A stretch of DNA of 64,000 nucleotides, from the NCBI GenBank assembly GCA_008508345.1, contig QNGE01000976.1, positions 45,198 through 109,197 on the forward strand. The letters are read 5' to 3'. Made by a program: the position numbers and the translations under genes. Below, piece by piece: positions 1-11,062 of this stretch. A model generated the notes under the pieces. That model saw only the letters and a list, made by a program, of their open reading frames with translations, did not search any database and had not been told where the DNA came from. This stretch comes from Paragonimus westermani (taxonomy: Eukaryota; Platyhelminthes; Trematoda; Plagiorchiida; Troglotrematidae). Within the stretch, counting starts at the first letter, position 1; every line of letters starts with the position of its first letter.

Positions 1-3000
1 TCCGCTGTTTTTCATCCGACTTATAGCAAAGGCGTACTTTGTAGTCATCTAGTGCCATAGACATTTATGGGCAGCAGTGCAGTGCATAGTTTGAAATAAA
101 ACCAGGAATATGGCAAACATTCGATCGAACGACTAAAATGGGTAAACATTCTGGATAACCCAGAAGTGAGTTACCCGGACAGAAGGGTTCTATTATTTTC
201 AACTAGTTTAAAGTGGTCTATAAAAACAGTGATCCTTGTTTATAATCTACAAAAATCTGTATAGGTGTTCTGGTTTGATCATCCTCAAATTTGGTACCAG
301 GAATATGCCAACTGTCACACAGATTGCAACCAATTGTACTAAAATCTCAGACAATTTTCTTTGCCACCAATGCTAGACATCTATTTTGTTTCACCGGTTT
401 TGTTGAACCTGTTTGTTTTCTTAACATTCTTTTCAGTCACAATCACTAAGATAAAACTTTGATGCCGAATATTTTTCTCTCCCGTATACTGTCTCCCATT
501 AACTATGAATAATTTTATAATACCCTAATCGAAATATTTGTTCCGTCTAACAAAAAATGTAGTGTTTGTGATTAGGTGCATCGGAACATTTTTTTGACTG
601 ACGAAATTGAAGCCAATCAGAACTCATGTACCAGCGGCTGCAAACGGAACTGTTGTTGATCAGCGCCAATTATACAAAAGTGATTAACAGTTGGTCCACT
701 GAGTTTGTTTGTAAGAGATTGTGATTAAAACAAGTTGTGTGAATAGGTGTTGGACTTAAGCAAACGAATTATTTGAAGCAAGATAGTAGAATATAACAAC
801 AGACAGGCCAACCAAAACCAGAACGCTTTTCTCCGAAAAGCAATTGTTAATGTTTCCCCATAAAAAGCACAGGTTTTGCTGGTAAATTTCGACATCTCAG
901 TACTACTCCGACCACATCTGTTCCGAGATCTTCGACATCGTGGTCAACTGCGCGACAATGTTAACATAATTTGAATGAGTGCTTGTTCACTGCACGTGTG
1001 TGTTGGTTCTGTTTGCTACGCCGGTGATTGGTGCTGTGTCAATGTATCCAGTTGTCCAAACACATATTTGCTGCTATCAGTTCTTTAAGAAATTTTCAAC
1101 TCTGTGTGGTAGTCTTCTTTCTTGAAACGCTGTTTCCAAAATGCACATCAATTCCTTAGCAGGGTTCACTACAATTTTATCACCAGTAATTCTTTCTTGT
1201 CAGGTGCAACCCACAAAAATGAGGATCACATGATCAAAAGTACGGCTGGCTGAAAATCAGTTCGAACTTGACAGTGCGTCAAAACAACGTTTTGCCCACG
1301 TTTGTGAATAAGTGAATTAACTGTGTAAACTTCGTACAGTTTCTCTTTTCTCCAGTTTTAGTCTATTCATGTAGTTCGTACGTGACCGTAAGGATGGACG
1401 GCAGTTTGTATCATAGTACCCAATGATATCGGTCTCTACTGGAGAAGTCTAAATGTTTACAAATCAACCTTTTCATATAACGATTTCGAAAATAACAATT
1501 AAATTCCTAGCTGAATGTTTTCATATTCTGTTAAGTTTTATGGATATGTTTTTCAGTTCACAAGTCTGCAAACAACAGAGTGATGATAAACACCGGCAGT
1601 TAATCATACAAAATATGTAAATAAAACAAGAACAAGCACATACCATCCAGTACTAGAAGACAAATATGTTTTTACGAGCATTTATCAGTAATCACTTCCA
1701 GTCAGTAAACTATACTTCACCCAGCTCCTGTATGTGTGGCTGATGGACTATAGTGTATGCCGTTGGGCCTGAATAGACTGATCTTTCGAATAAGATATTG
1801 GGTTAAGTTACCCACAGGCGTCACTATTAGCTGGCTTTGAATAGAATGACCGGGATGTTCTAATTAACCTGGAATTGTTTCGCTTAAGAAGATATATGAC
1901 GTAGGCGAAAAGCTCGGTTGTTTTGTGATTCCGAATCTGTTCGAAGCTAAAGGATGCGTCTTGCTTGGTTTAGACAAGCGTTCAGTCAGCCAGCAGTAGC
2001 AACAACAAATGGAAGAACTAGTCAGCATTAATCCAGGATCGGTCGACGATGTTAGATTAGCAAGCTTCCACAGTCCACTTACGCCTGTGTGTCCCAACAA
2101 CCCGTTGTCATAAGCATCGTCCAGTAATCACAGGTATGAACGATATTGGAAATGAAATGAGATACCTGTCCAAACAGAATAAAGTGTATCGCCAAGTCGG
2201 CATAGAAACCGGTTTTACAAAATCCACTATTACTGTAGTCGTGTCATCTCTTGGCACAAATAACCACCACGTGGGTGTGTGGGAAGCATTTCGCCGCAAG
2301 CCGAAATGACCGCAATTTGACTACGAAAACACTTCGAGCAAGCCTTGTAATTCCGTTGGTGTCCAGCGGTTCCTGCCCCTTTCACACGGACACACAGGAC
2401 GTGAACCTATCTTGTATACAGAATACGGAATAACGACATTCTTGTGTGTAATTATGTGTGTGATTGTTGTTACTTTGATCTACCCAAGTAGACAACTTCT
2501 TGTTATCCTTGGTAACTTTATTGGCCCGACGACGACTTACCTGAAACAGTATGTTTGCCATGCCTTGTGTTATTCAACAAAAACAGGAATGTGAAAAAAG
2601 TCAACTTTATGTGTTATTTTACCATAAACCTAAGCGTTTTGAGAAACATTCATTGGTTCAGTCAAGCGGCTGTCGATCCGTTTACCGATTTGAACAAAAG
2701 CAGGTAATTTGGCCGATTTCTGTCAAATAGACGGGCAGTCTATTGTTGACGCATCAGTACTAACTCTTTTAATGTTCACCAGAGAGAGGACAGTCCTGGA
2801 TGTACAGGATGCGTTTGTAGCTTGTTATTCGACAAAACTCCACACAACCATAGTAAGAGATAGTTCAACAGTTGGCGGTTCGATCAGTCAAACTTTGCTG
2901 ACGATTCGACTTAATCATCATACGAAAGAAAAAACTAAGGGGAAACTTAGAAGATCCAAAAAATATCTTTGGTATGATTGTTGACGCACAAAGAAGAAGA

Positions 3001-3170
3001 AAACTCCAGCCAAGAACTTTAGAGAGTTCCATAACGTGCAACACTCTTAAATGACCGATATTAGTGTTACATAAGACTGCGCATTTCACAGTTAAAAAGT
3101 CAAAGAAACGTTGAAGGTTATTTAAACCAGTGAATTCTCTTGATCAAGTTCACCGATAATCATAGAAGAT
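1..3170. other. No recognisable feature
   Basis: A+T-rich sequence with only short scattered ORFs (60-91 residues) lacking family motifs. I see no repeat, RNA gene or mobile-element signature. Confidence 0.5.
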
Positions 3171-3490
3171 ACATCGCGAGATGTCAACATTCACGAACAC
3201 AAAACACTAGAATATATGGAACATATAGATAGCAAAACAACAGAAACACTCAGCGATTGGGGTTACATGAAACAAGGACTACTACCAGTTTCAGAACGGA
3301 CAAACTGCTTGAGTCAACAGTTTATGCACACACGGAGCCGGACGGTGAGTACTGATTGACATTGCCTCCGAGAAAGCAAGCAGATTGGGACTCGGATTAC
3401 GCAACGATACTCGAAATGAGTTGACAAGTTCAACAACGTGACTAGTTTCCATTAGATGCTTTGTGATACATGGGGTCGAATTTCATCTCA
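3171..3490. repeat. Left arm of long inverted repeat
   Basis: The reverse complement of 3990-4326 matches this stretch almost base for base over about 300 bases; for example the blocks beginning GAGCCGGACGGTGAGTACTG and CAACAACGTGACTAGTTTCC recur inverted. One difference is an extra run of about 18 bases in the right arm. The arms flank about 500 bases with a possible RT remnant (3711-3941). The arrangement resembles inverted terminal repeats of Penelope-like elements, or the long terminal inverted repeats of a DNA transposon; the family is not certain. Confidence 0.85.
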
Positions 3491-3710
3491 GTCGCTCAGT
3501 TCTCATATGTTCAGCCATTCGTTGTCGTAGGCACCGATTCGTTCTGCCGATATAGACGTCACCGGAACTTCAATTGAACTGGTTCATTAAGTGTGAGACA
3601 GAACATTTCGGCAGGTCACGATTAGGAATACACTGAACGACAATGCTAGTTTTGAGTAATAACCACAATTCGATCGCAAGATAGGTACATGCTAGATCAG
3701 ACTGCAATTT

Positions 3711-3941
3711 TTGACTTATATTAGTTGTGACGTGGTCGCCTTCGAAGAGCAGGTTCAGAATTTCCAGCTTATTAAGGATCGTACTCAGGGCATTCTTGAT
3801 CAGTCTTTTGTTGCAATGAGTGTTGAAGAACTTTTAGAATATCACTTTGTGACTAACACCCTCCTTAAACATCTCCTCTCATTACAGGCAGTCATGGTTG
3901 CAGATCTTGTACGCTCTATGGTCGCACCAGGCCCCGTTTGA
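3711..3941 (+). pseudogene. Possible N-terminal piece of a Penelope-like reverse transcriptase
   Basis: An open 76-residue frame reads SCDVVAFEEQVQNFQLIKDR, then AMSVEELLEYHFVTNTLLKH. This is reminiscent of the first RT motifs of Penelope-like elements (SxDVxxLF-NxP...LIKDR...LSxEELLELxxFVLNNTxF). The last part, VADLVRSMVAPGPV, may be a scrambled GSPVAP motif. No catalytic Asp pair is present, so any RT is a remnant. The position between two inverted repeat arms supports an origin in a mobile element. The alternative is a chance ORF. Confidence 0.35.
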
Positions 3942-3989
3942 AAGTAACTGGCGCAAAAGAAGTGAAACTTTAAGTGACAACGGAGTGAT

Positions 3990-4326
3990 TGACATGAAAT
4001 CCGACCTCATGTATCACAAAGCATCTAATGGAAACTAGTCACGTTGTTGAACTTGTCAACTCATTTCGAGTATCGTTGCGTAATCCGAGTCCCAATCTGC
4101 TTGCTTTCTCGGAGGCAATGTCAATCAGTACTCACCGTCCGGCTCCGTGTGTGCATAAACTGTTGACTCAAGCAGTTTGTCCGTTCTGGAACTGGTAGTA
4201 GTCCTTGTTTCATGTAACCCCAATCGCTGAGTGTTTCTGTTGTTTTGCTATCTATATGTTCCATATATTCTAGTGTTTTACGTTCGTGACTGAGCAGAGT
4301 AAACGGAATGTTGACATCTCACGATG
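3990..4326. repeat. Right arm of long inverted repeat
   Basis: Inverted partner of 3171-3490. Its outer end (about 4275-4345) resembles 8550-8630, where the blocks TTTACGTT...GACTGA and TGTTGACATCTCACGATGTG recur with changes, so the arm belongs to a dispersed family rather than being a one-off palindrome. Confidence 0.85.
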
Positions 4327-6203
4327 TGTTCTCTGTCGTTATTGTTTGATGGTTCTCTCGCAAAACACCAGTGGGCGTGATGAAGCTTTGCTATTTTCAT
4401 TCTCAATATAGAACAAATATACAGTTGCTTTAAGCGAACTGCTAAATTCTACATCTCAAGAGCAATAAGCTAAAACTGCAAAATCAGATAAGGGTGCACT
4501 GATTCATAGCTATTCTGCTGCCTGCAACTTTGTCGACGCGGTGTTTACAAGAGTGACGTAATTTTGTTTCACATTTACTAATCTTGTGATACGGCCGATT
4601 GTTGTTTAGCTGGACGGTCTGCAGCACTTATACATATGTGTTTGCCTGGTTTTACTCTGCAGTTCAGAAACGTGTCCCACTCTTGTGAAAGATTCATGGT
4701 GGTTCTCGGTTTATCACTGCTCTCTGCTTCAGTTAACCCGTATCAGATGAGCCAATTCTGTAAGCAACTTGAAAGTCTGTATGCAGATATTTGGACAGTG
4801 TGTATGTTTCTGACCAATAACTGACTTACTGAAAAGCACAGTCTTTTTTGGTTGGGTCAAGTACACTGCATTTCAATAGAATCTCTGCTGTGTCACTGAT
4901 TGCCCAATGCAGCCACTGAGGGTTAAAAAAAGCGTAGGGTGACGAGGCGACGATATGCTTTGGGTAATTAACTCTGTAACGGCTCCTTTAGGCAAAGCTG
5001 AGAGGTAATAACAACTAGGTTTGGAACTATGTGATTGTTAATATTTGCAGTCGTAAGTGTCACTGGATATGACAGTACTTCGCAACCCACGAGCAGAATG
5101 TGTGGGGGACATTCTCTACGAATGGGAAAGTCCAGAACCATCGCCCTTCGTTTGCTTTCTACCAATTGTTTGTAAGTTTTTCATTGTCTTATTTAAACTT
5201 TGATTTAATACAGCTACAGAGATTTGGTGCAATGCGTGAGAATCAGCTACTACAGCCAAATTCGGCTCAATATCTTCCGTTTTCGATCAATACTCGACCT
5301 CATTATTCAAGTTTTTTAAATGCAGTATTTCAATTTCGCCTCCAAAACGATCGCGAATAGTTGAGAAGATATGTTCAACCATATATCTTGTGGTCTTAGA
5401 CCTTATTATGATGCACAGAAGGAGGCGTCCCTCAGGTTCTGTCATCGCGATAACCTGATCTGGAGAGTGACGCAGTCAAACAACGGTGTTCTAAAATGTA
5501 TGCGGCCCTCATCAGTCGTCTGGTCACAGTTAATCAGCATGTAACTTGGGAAAAAGGAATATCTAGGTAAATGCTCTGTTTGATATCGTGGGAGTCAGAA
5601 TTCCGAGTGTTCAAATTTCTGTGATTTTTCATAGATTAAAACAAGTGGGCTGGCGTGCATATGTCTTGTCACTTACCGGACTACCAACTGAAAGTTGCCC
5701 CCTGTGTAATCACATGAAATGGCATCCTCATCGGTTGATCGTATACTTAATCGGGCATGATAAACAATGCTGTGCATTCGAGATGCAAAAATGCTGATGA
5801 AGTTGTGAAAATACCTTTCCTCATCGAGTGCAAGGGCGATATATCCATCAATTCCTCTCTCTCTCTCTCTCTCTCTCTTAAGGAAGAATGCACTGAACAA
5901 GGCCAACAATCACTTCAAGCGTATTGCGGTTGCCTACATTGAACCTGAACAAATGCGACTGGCCAATTTTGCGTCAGACATATTACCGTTCTTTATCCAT
6001 TGTCGAATACTCGACACACTGCTCTTGTATCGAAATGGCATGATGCTGTAAAAAAACCATCGCTAGTGTTAAAAAGAACTTACATCAATCGGTTGCCGAG
6101 TCACATACGAAGCACGGTGAACAACAGTTTGTTCCACTGGATCCCAGTAGGTGCGTACTGAGCTGTTCTGCAGTACAGTTGAGTTCGCTGCAACTAGAAG
6201 CAC
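4327..6203. other. No recognisable gene; one (CT)n run
   Basis: Apart from a (CT)12 microsatellite, the stretch has only short ORFs without motifs. The ORF at 5100-5360 and the stretch 5880-6130 could be diverged parts of the RT element that begins at about 6204, but I cannot show it. Confidence 0.4.
5855..5878. repeat. (CT)12 microsatellite
   Basis: Twelve uninterrupted CT units read directly from the sequence. The Ser-Leu and Arg-Glu runs in ORFs crossing it are products of this repeat. Confidence 0.95.
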
Positions 6204-6965
6204 TAGCCTCCGCTCTGGATCATAAATGCTATCACATAAGCCTAATCATATTTGTGTTGACCGACTATATTTGTGAGCTCGTTGAAATGAATCACTTCCG
6301 ACCACTTCCGACCGACATAGTGGAGGAAACTTTGCAGTTTTGTATTGAGAATGTCAGTTTCTGTTTTCTCGAGTAGCACTACCGTCAGATAGACGGAATA
6401 GCAATGGGAATTCCACTAGGTCCAATCTTAGCAAACTTTTTCATGCTAAAATTAGAACGACACCTACCTATGGGGATGGAAAACTTATCATATTACGAGC
6501 GTTACGTCGATGACATTAATTTTCAGTCATTCTAAGCAGGTGGTAGATAACCTGGTGCAGTGTCTAAATATTTGTCATCTTAATCTGAAGGTTACTTGTG
6601 AATTTGGGGTCAACAACTGCCCGTCAGTTTTAGATATCCTCATAAGTCGTCAAGAAGATGGTTCGGTTATAAGAACCGTATAGGAAAACCACGTGGTCAA
6701 GTCAATACCTAAACTCCAGCAGCTTCACACCTGTCCAATACAAACGAGCGCTAGTGAGTACTGTGTTCACACGAGCAAGGCGAATCTGTACACACAACAG
6801 CCTTGAGGAAGCACTATATCTTTTCATATCTGTTTCCAATTTAAGCACAAGATTTTCCATTACATGCTAAAGCAAATCACTTTGGTGCATTGGAATTTCC
6901 ATCTCAGATTCTTGGACGTGACGGCAAGAACACGATTGGCCCAACTAACTGTAAGGGACGATCAA
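6204..6965 (+). pseudogene. Penelope-like element reverse transcriptase, decayed
   Basis: Pieces in different frames add up to the RT of a Penelope-like element. One frame (about 6374-6535) reads QIDGIAMGIPLGPILANFFM and later YYERYVDDI, matching the family motifs QxDGxAMGSPLGP and YVDD, the polymerase active site. After a frame change, NLVQCLNICHLNLKVTCEF and LDILISRQEDGSVIRTV follow; then, in another frame, TTWSSQYLNSSSFTPVQYKR and VFTRARRICT, the thumb region conserved in these elements (GKYLN-S-xPxxYKRxLVxxLFxRAxRIC). A stop follows the YVDD block and at least two more breaks occur, so it is inactive. No GIY-YIG domain follows directly; the nearest is at 9405. Confidence 0.85.
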
Positions 6966-7282
6966 TCTTAATTAGAGTGCTTCGCATTGGCTACTTTGGT
7001 AGAGGAAGTGGTTTGGGTTATTAGAGGGATGTCAACGGATTTGCTTAATAAGAACAGGATTGGCGATCAAAGTGGAACACGGACCACCTGACCCTATTCC
7101 TATCAATTCATCAGACCGCGGACCGTATTGGTTCCTTTTACTGGTGGAGGGTAGCGAGTGGTTAGGTGTGTCCGTGAATCTCACGTCCAATAGGCGTGAG
7201 GTTAAGGGTCGCGGAAGACTTCGAGCTGTAATGTGAGAGTGAACCAGTCTGTCAGCACATTTTCAATAGTTCTCTCGCACAC
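6966..7282. other. No recognisable feature between RT remnant and transposase
   Basis: About 300 bases with no motif. Part may be the untranslated flank of the transposon that follows, but I found no terminal inverted repeat. Confidence 0.4.
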
Positions 7283-8312
7283 ATGGCTGGTATACGTAAG
7301 TACACTCGCATCAGTCCGAAACACGTAGACTTATTACCAAAGCCTTCGAAAGGGGCGTTGACTAACGTACGGTTGCCCTTCTGAAAGGAGTCAAGTGTAA
7401 TACCGCTTACACGTGGCTTCATGTAGATTGCATCGTTTATGAAGTTCAGCCTCGCAAAGGACATGTAAGCAAGATTCTGACAGAATCAGAGATCGATACA
7501 TTGTTGGAGTGGATTTCCGTGGACCCAACGATTACTCTGCAATTTTTGAGATTGTGTATCAAGTCCGAGTTCGAGAAGGAGTTGTCGACCACAACGATTA
7601 GTCGGTACTCGGATGACCGGTGCATAACTGTCAAGAAACTGCGCCAAGTACCCATTGGTATGAACTCAAATGAGGATGTGGAGTTACGGCGACTGTTTGC
7701 ATATCGACTGTTGGAGTGTTGTGCAAATGCAAAGGCTATTTGCTGGTTAGATGAGACAAACTTCAATTTGCTCTGTACTAGTTCAGTTGGACGTTCATTA
7801 AAAAGGACGAGAGCGTGCGTCTCTGTAACAAACAGCCGAGGATGTACTATTCATTTGATTGGAGGTCTGACACCAAGCTGGATGGTGGGCTATATGGCGA
7901 TGTGGGGAGCCTACAACAACAGTGATTGCAGGGGCTGGCTGCAAATCTTGATAGATCAGATGAAGATCAGTACACTCATGTCAGACATTGTGCTGACATA
8001 CGACAACGCACCTCGGCACACCGATCTGGGAAGTTTGTGTGCTGAGGAGTTATATAATGGGGGACAAATCTTACGACCGGCTCCATATTCACCAATGTTG
8101 AATCCAATTGGGAATGTCTGGAGTATGGTGAAAGCAAGAGTTAAAAGACAACTGAAGATGCACCACGAGGCAATAATAAACGGAGATCCTCAGGGTGTGC
8201 GAAGTCAACAGGTGTGGAGAATGCGGGCCCTGGAAAGAGTAGTTATGTCTGCTACGTGAGGCTTCACCGGAGACCATTGTGTTAGCTTCGTTTGTCATGT
8301 TGAACGATGCTG
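7283..8312 (+). pseudogene. Tc1/mariner-IS630 superfamily transposase, inactivated
   Basis: The main open frame (7501-8259, 252 codons) carries the DDE catalytic region: CWLDETNFNL (first Asp, residue 84), LTYDNAPRH (second Asp, residue 168) and PYSPMLNPIGNVWS. In the family the third acidic residue lies in NPIENVW; here it is Gly (residue 204, 35 residues after the second Asp). Upstream in the same frame are the DNA-binding region (TRRLITKAFERG, RTVALLKGVKCNTAYTWL) and LTESEIDTLLEW, interrupted by a TAA at 7363-7365, with a frame change further upstream near the likely start MAGIRKYTR. After 8259 the C-terminus seems to continue in another frame. The element is therefore dead in at least three ways. 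Terminal inverted repeats were not found by eye. Confidence 0.88.
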
Positions 8313-8681
8313 TATGCAGGCGATGAACAGTGAAACGATGAGGTCACAACCATAAACCCACATCTTCTCAGTGAACGAGGAATGCTCTAACGAGAGCAAC
8401 TACAAACTGATTTTGTACTTTCTACTTTTTTGAATTTGACCTTGATCAAACTAATGCCTGGCCTGTGAATGTGCCTAGATTACGTAAGATTTTCCGTTTT
8501 TTGTTTACACGGTTAAGAACAATCGAGCTACCCACATACTTTAGATAATCGATTGCTTTACGTTTGCTACTGAAAATAATGAATGAACTGTTAGCATCTC
8601 GTGACATGCTGTCTTTCTACAGTCTTTGACCGCTCCTTCAATGGCACTGCAACACAGTCGACACCGTGAACCGTTTGCACG

Positions 8682-8690
8682 TATATAAAG
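8682..8690 (+). promoter_or_regulatory. TATA-box-like site in repeat flank
   Basis: TATATAAAG preceded by moderately G+C-rich sequence, located about 60 bases after a block shared with the 3990-4326 repeat arm. It could be an element promoter. It is only a motif match. Confidence 0.25.
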
Positions 8691-9227
8691 GTAGAGCTAG
8701 TCGAGTGTCAAAGTCATTTGCCTTTTACTATTGGGTCTCCGCTGGATAGTCTGTGCAAACTGGCCCTGATCAATTGTTTGGACTACTAAGGTGCGTAGTG
8801 CAATGTATGTCCTAACATACCTGAATGCTGAAAGTCATCTTTGTCCATCATTTTCTCTTATAGTGTACGGAATATACCCGTTGTTGTGTATACGCCGGTT
8901 ATTCACCTCCCAAGGTTCACAAAGCATTTTTATAGTTTGGTTTGAGGATATCATATCCTAATTGTGTTCATTTGAGAAGGTAGAATGAAATGTAAAACGG
9001 ATTGGCCTGATATTCCTTTCAGATTTGTCTTCTTTTGCGTACAACGGCCAGCCCAGCACTTTTCTGGCTGACACTCGGGTCCGGTGTGTTCAGTGTCGTT
9101 GAGTTCAGACGCCTACTCCAAGTGAGGTCAAACAAACGTTATGAGTGATACTGGGTGATAACAAAGGCTTCTTTCTCAACATAACCTCGCGACCACTGGG
9201 TGAGGGGTGTCACCGAACGAAGTTCGG

Positions 9228-9245
9228 ATATATATATATATATAT
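9228..9245. repeat. (TA)n microsatellite
   Basis: Nine uninterrupted TA units. Confidence 0.9.
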
Positions 9246-9404
9246 GATGATTTCCGTCCTACAACCAAATGATTACCCTCACAAGGTTCATAGATAAGCA
9301 CAGTAGACAAAAAGTACCACCCAAAGAGATATCACGGTAGAGAAAAAATGTCTACGTACAGCTGACTTTTAAGGGTGATTATATCATGCATCAAACAACA
9401 CAGC

Positions 9405-9856
9405 GATTGGGAAATTTAATCAAGCGAACGTTCAGTACAGCTGAACCTCGTGTAATCACTCGGACTCAGAAGTTACCAGCGTCTTTAAGCATAGGAGACC
9501 AGCCTATTGGTGCAACTTTACACTGTGTCTACCAACTTGAAACTGCGGAGAAAGTTATATAGGCCGAACTGAGAGAGGTGCTTGAGCTCTAGAATAAAGG
9601 AACATTTATCTATATTGGTACATATGTCCGTGTTAGGGGAGAACGGCAATGTTGTTGAAACAAGTAAACAGCTAGTTTCAGCCGTCGCTAGACGCGTCCT
9701 CATCACTGATCACGTTGTCGACCCACCTTGCGCGTTCACAATCTTGTTGCGTCATTCCCACCCCCTGTTTCTTGCGGTTTACCGAGGCAGTCGTGAACAT
9801 CCGACTCAAGTCAGATCTCTGTTCCTGAACTTGACCCTTCAATGCGCTTAATGATC
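9405..9856 (+). pseudogene. Penelope-like GIY-YIG endonuclease domain, frameshifted
   Basis: The stretch reads KRTFSTAEPRVITRTQKLPA (inter-domain linker), then CVYQL, and in the next frame NCGESYIGRTER followed by LSSRIKEHLS. VYQL...YIGRTER...RIKEHL is the GIY-YIG nuclease signature of Penelope-like elements, with the catalytic Tyr and Arg present. VSAVARRVLITDHVVD and FLAVYRGSREH...SLFLNLTL follow, matching the C-terminal region (SAVAxHxxxxxHxVD). At least two frame changes occur. The domain nicks DNA for target-primed insertion in complete elements; here only a fragment remains, with no RT attached. Confidence 0.82.
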
Positions 9857-9954
9857 TACGCAAACCCGTTTATTGATTAGCCAGCCCATTACTTGTTTGT
9901 TGCAAGAAAATGTTTCATGTCGTTGTAAATTTAGTACTAACGAGTCAATATAAA

Positions 9955-10035
9955 AATGCCTGTACCCACCAGTTTTCATATTCTAATTGTTTTGTTCAAA
10001 CTGTTAAAGAGAAACAAATGTTTCAAATTTTGTAC
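9955..10035 (+). repeat. Penelope-like GIY-YIG start fragment, copy 1
   Basis: The bases around ACCAGTTTTCATATTCTAAT match 25258-25345 and 55710-55790 closely, followed in all three by GTTCAAACT-like and TGTTTCAAATTTT-like blocks. Translated it gives HQFSYSNCFVQ, the VYQFSCxxC stretch that opens the GIY-YIG domain of another Penelope-like subfamily. Confidence 0.6.
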
Positions 10036-10045
10036 ATGTTGAATA

Positions 10046-10954
10046 GTTCTAAACAGGTCTGTCCACCATGATAACCAACTTACTCGCAGCGACTCCTCTT
10101 GGCGGTTAGGAACCACCGTTCTTACCTCAATTCACTCGTCAGTTTGACGGCAAGCAGGTGTGTAAAGTACATGCAGATCAAGCAATTTAATAGTGACATC
10201 ATGTAGATCAGATCGTTGTACAAAAAAAGAACATGTCCTAAAAAATCCATTGTGTCGACTGGTTTATAAAACTAGCCATAACAGGATAAATATAGAGGAT
10301 GCGATCTGCACGACGAAAAACCCATCTGCAAACCGTTCCCCAAGGGACGGGTAACACCTTTCAGATAGCACTGCAAGTGCCTTCAAAAAGACACCATAAA
10401 CCCTTACTCAGAGTTGTTCTAGAGGAATTTCATACGTCTTCCTGATTATTTTGTTTGGTGTTTACGTCCTGAATTTGGGTCATTTGATGACGAAGTCTGT
10501 GGTTGCAATCGAGCAGTCTTGGAGTTGAAAGTTATATGCTGTCGGAAACGCTAACAATGGCGTAACTGTTGATGTGTCTTTATCAGATGGCTGTAATTTT
10601 ACTGTCATTCACGAATAGACCAATTCAGTGATGCGTATCTATCAAGCTCACAGTTTAATTTTCGCATGTTGCGCACTTCGGTCCTTCTTCAAAAAGTTCG
10701 CAAACAACCGAAGCATGTAAACATTCTTTAGTCAATTCACTCTTAAAAGTACCGTAGCTTTTCCTCAAACATTGCACTTCCTCTCATTTGTAAGCTGAAA
10801 CCGATCAATTGATTTTTGTGGTTGACCTGCGAAAGAGCAAGCATCCACTATAGCCTCCGGAAGGGGTTAATGAGTTTCCACAAAGAAGTTGGCTCCACTG
10901 ACTAACAGTAGAGTAATGAAGGAAGGTTTCGACCCAGTTAGATCTCATCAGTAC
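10046..10954. other. No recognisable feature
   Basis: No conserved ORF, repeat or RNA gene was noticed. Confidence 0.45.
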
Positions 10955-11062
10955 CAAGAACGCCGGGGATTCGAGCTCGCAACCTTTGAATAGACGTTAG
11001 ATTGTAGTCAAAGGGCATATCCACATATCCTTCCACAATCCCGGTGACCGCGACCTCACGGA
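10955..11062 (-). repeat. tRNA-like SINE head (degenerate)
   Basis: On the minus strand the segment contains GCTCGAATCCCC, close to the RNA polymerase III B-box GGTTCGANTCC, preceded by about 75 bases beginning GTCGCGGTCACCGGGATTGTGG, which resembles the 5' end and A-box of a Leu/Ser-type tRNA. Stems do not fold cleanly, so it is a SINE head or tRNA pseudogene rather than a tRNA. Confidence 0.35.

Larger units (their letters stand above)
8320..9404. other. Repeat-derived flank with possible promoter; otherwise nothing
   Basis: About 8550-8630 resembles the outer end of the inverted repeat arm at 4275-4345. A TATA-like site follows (8682-8690) and a (TA)n run lies at 9228-9245. No coding motif is seen. 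Confidence 0.4.

Noticed and set aside
5673..5942. Ser-Leu and Arg-Glu repeat proteins
   Set aside because: Translation products of the (CT)12 microsatellite.
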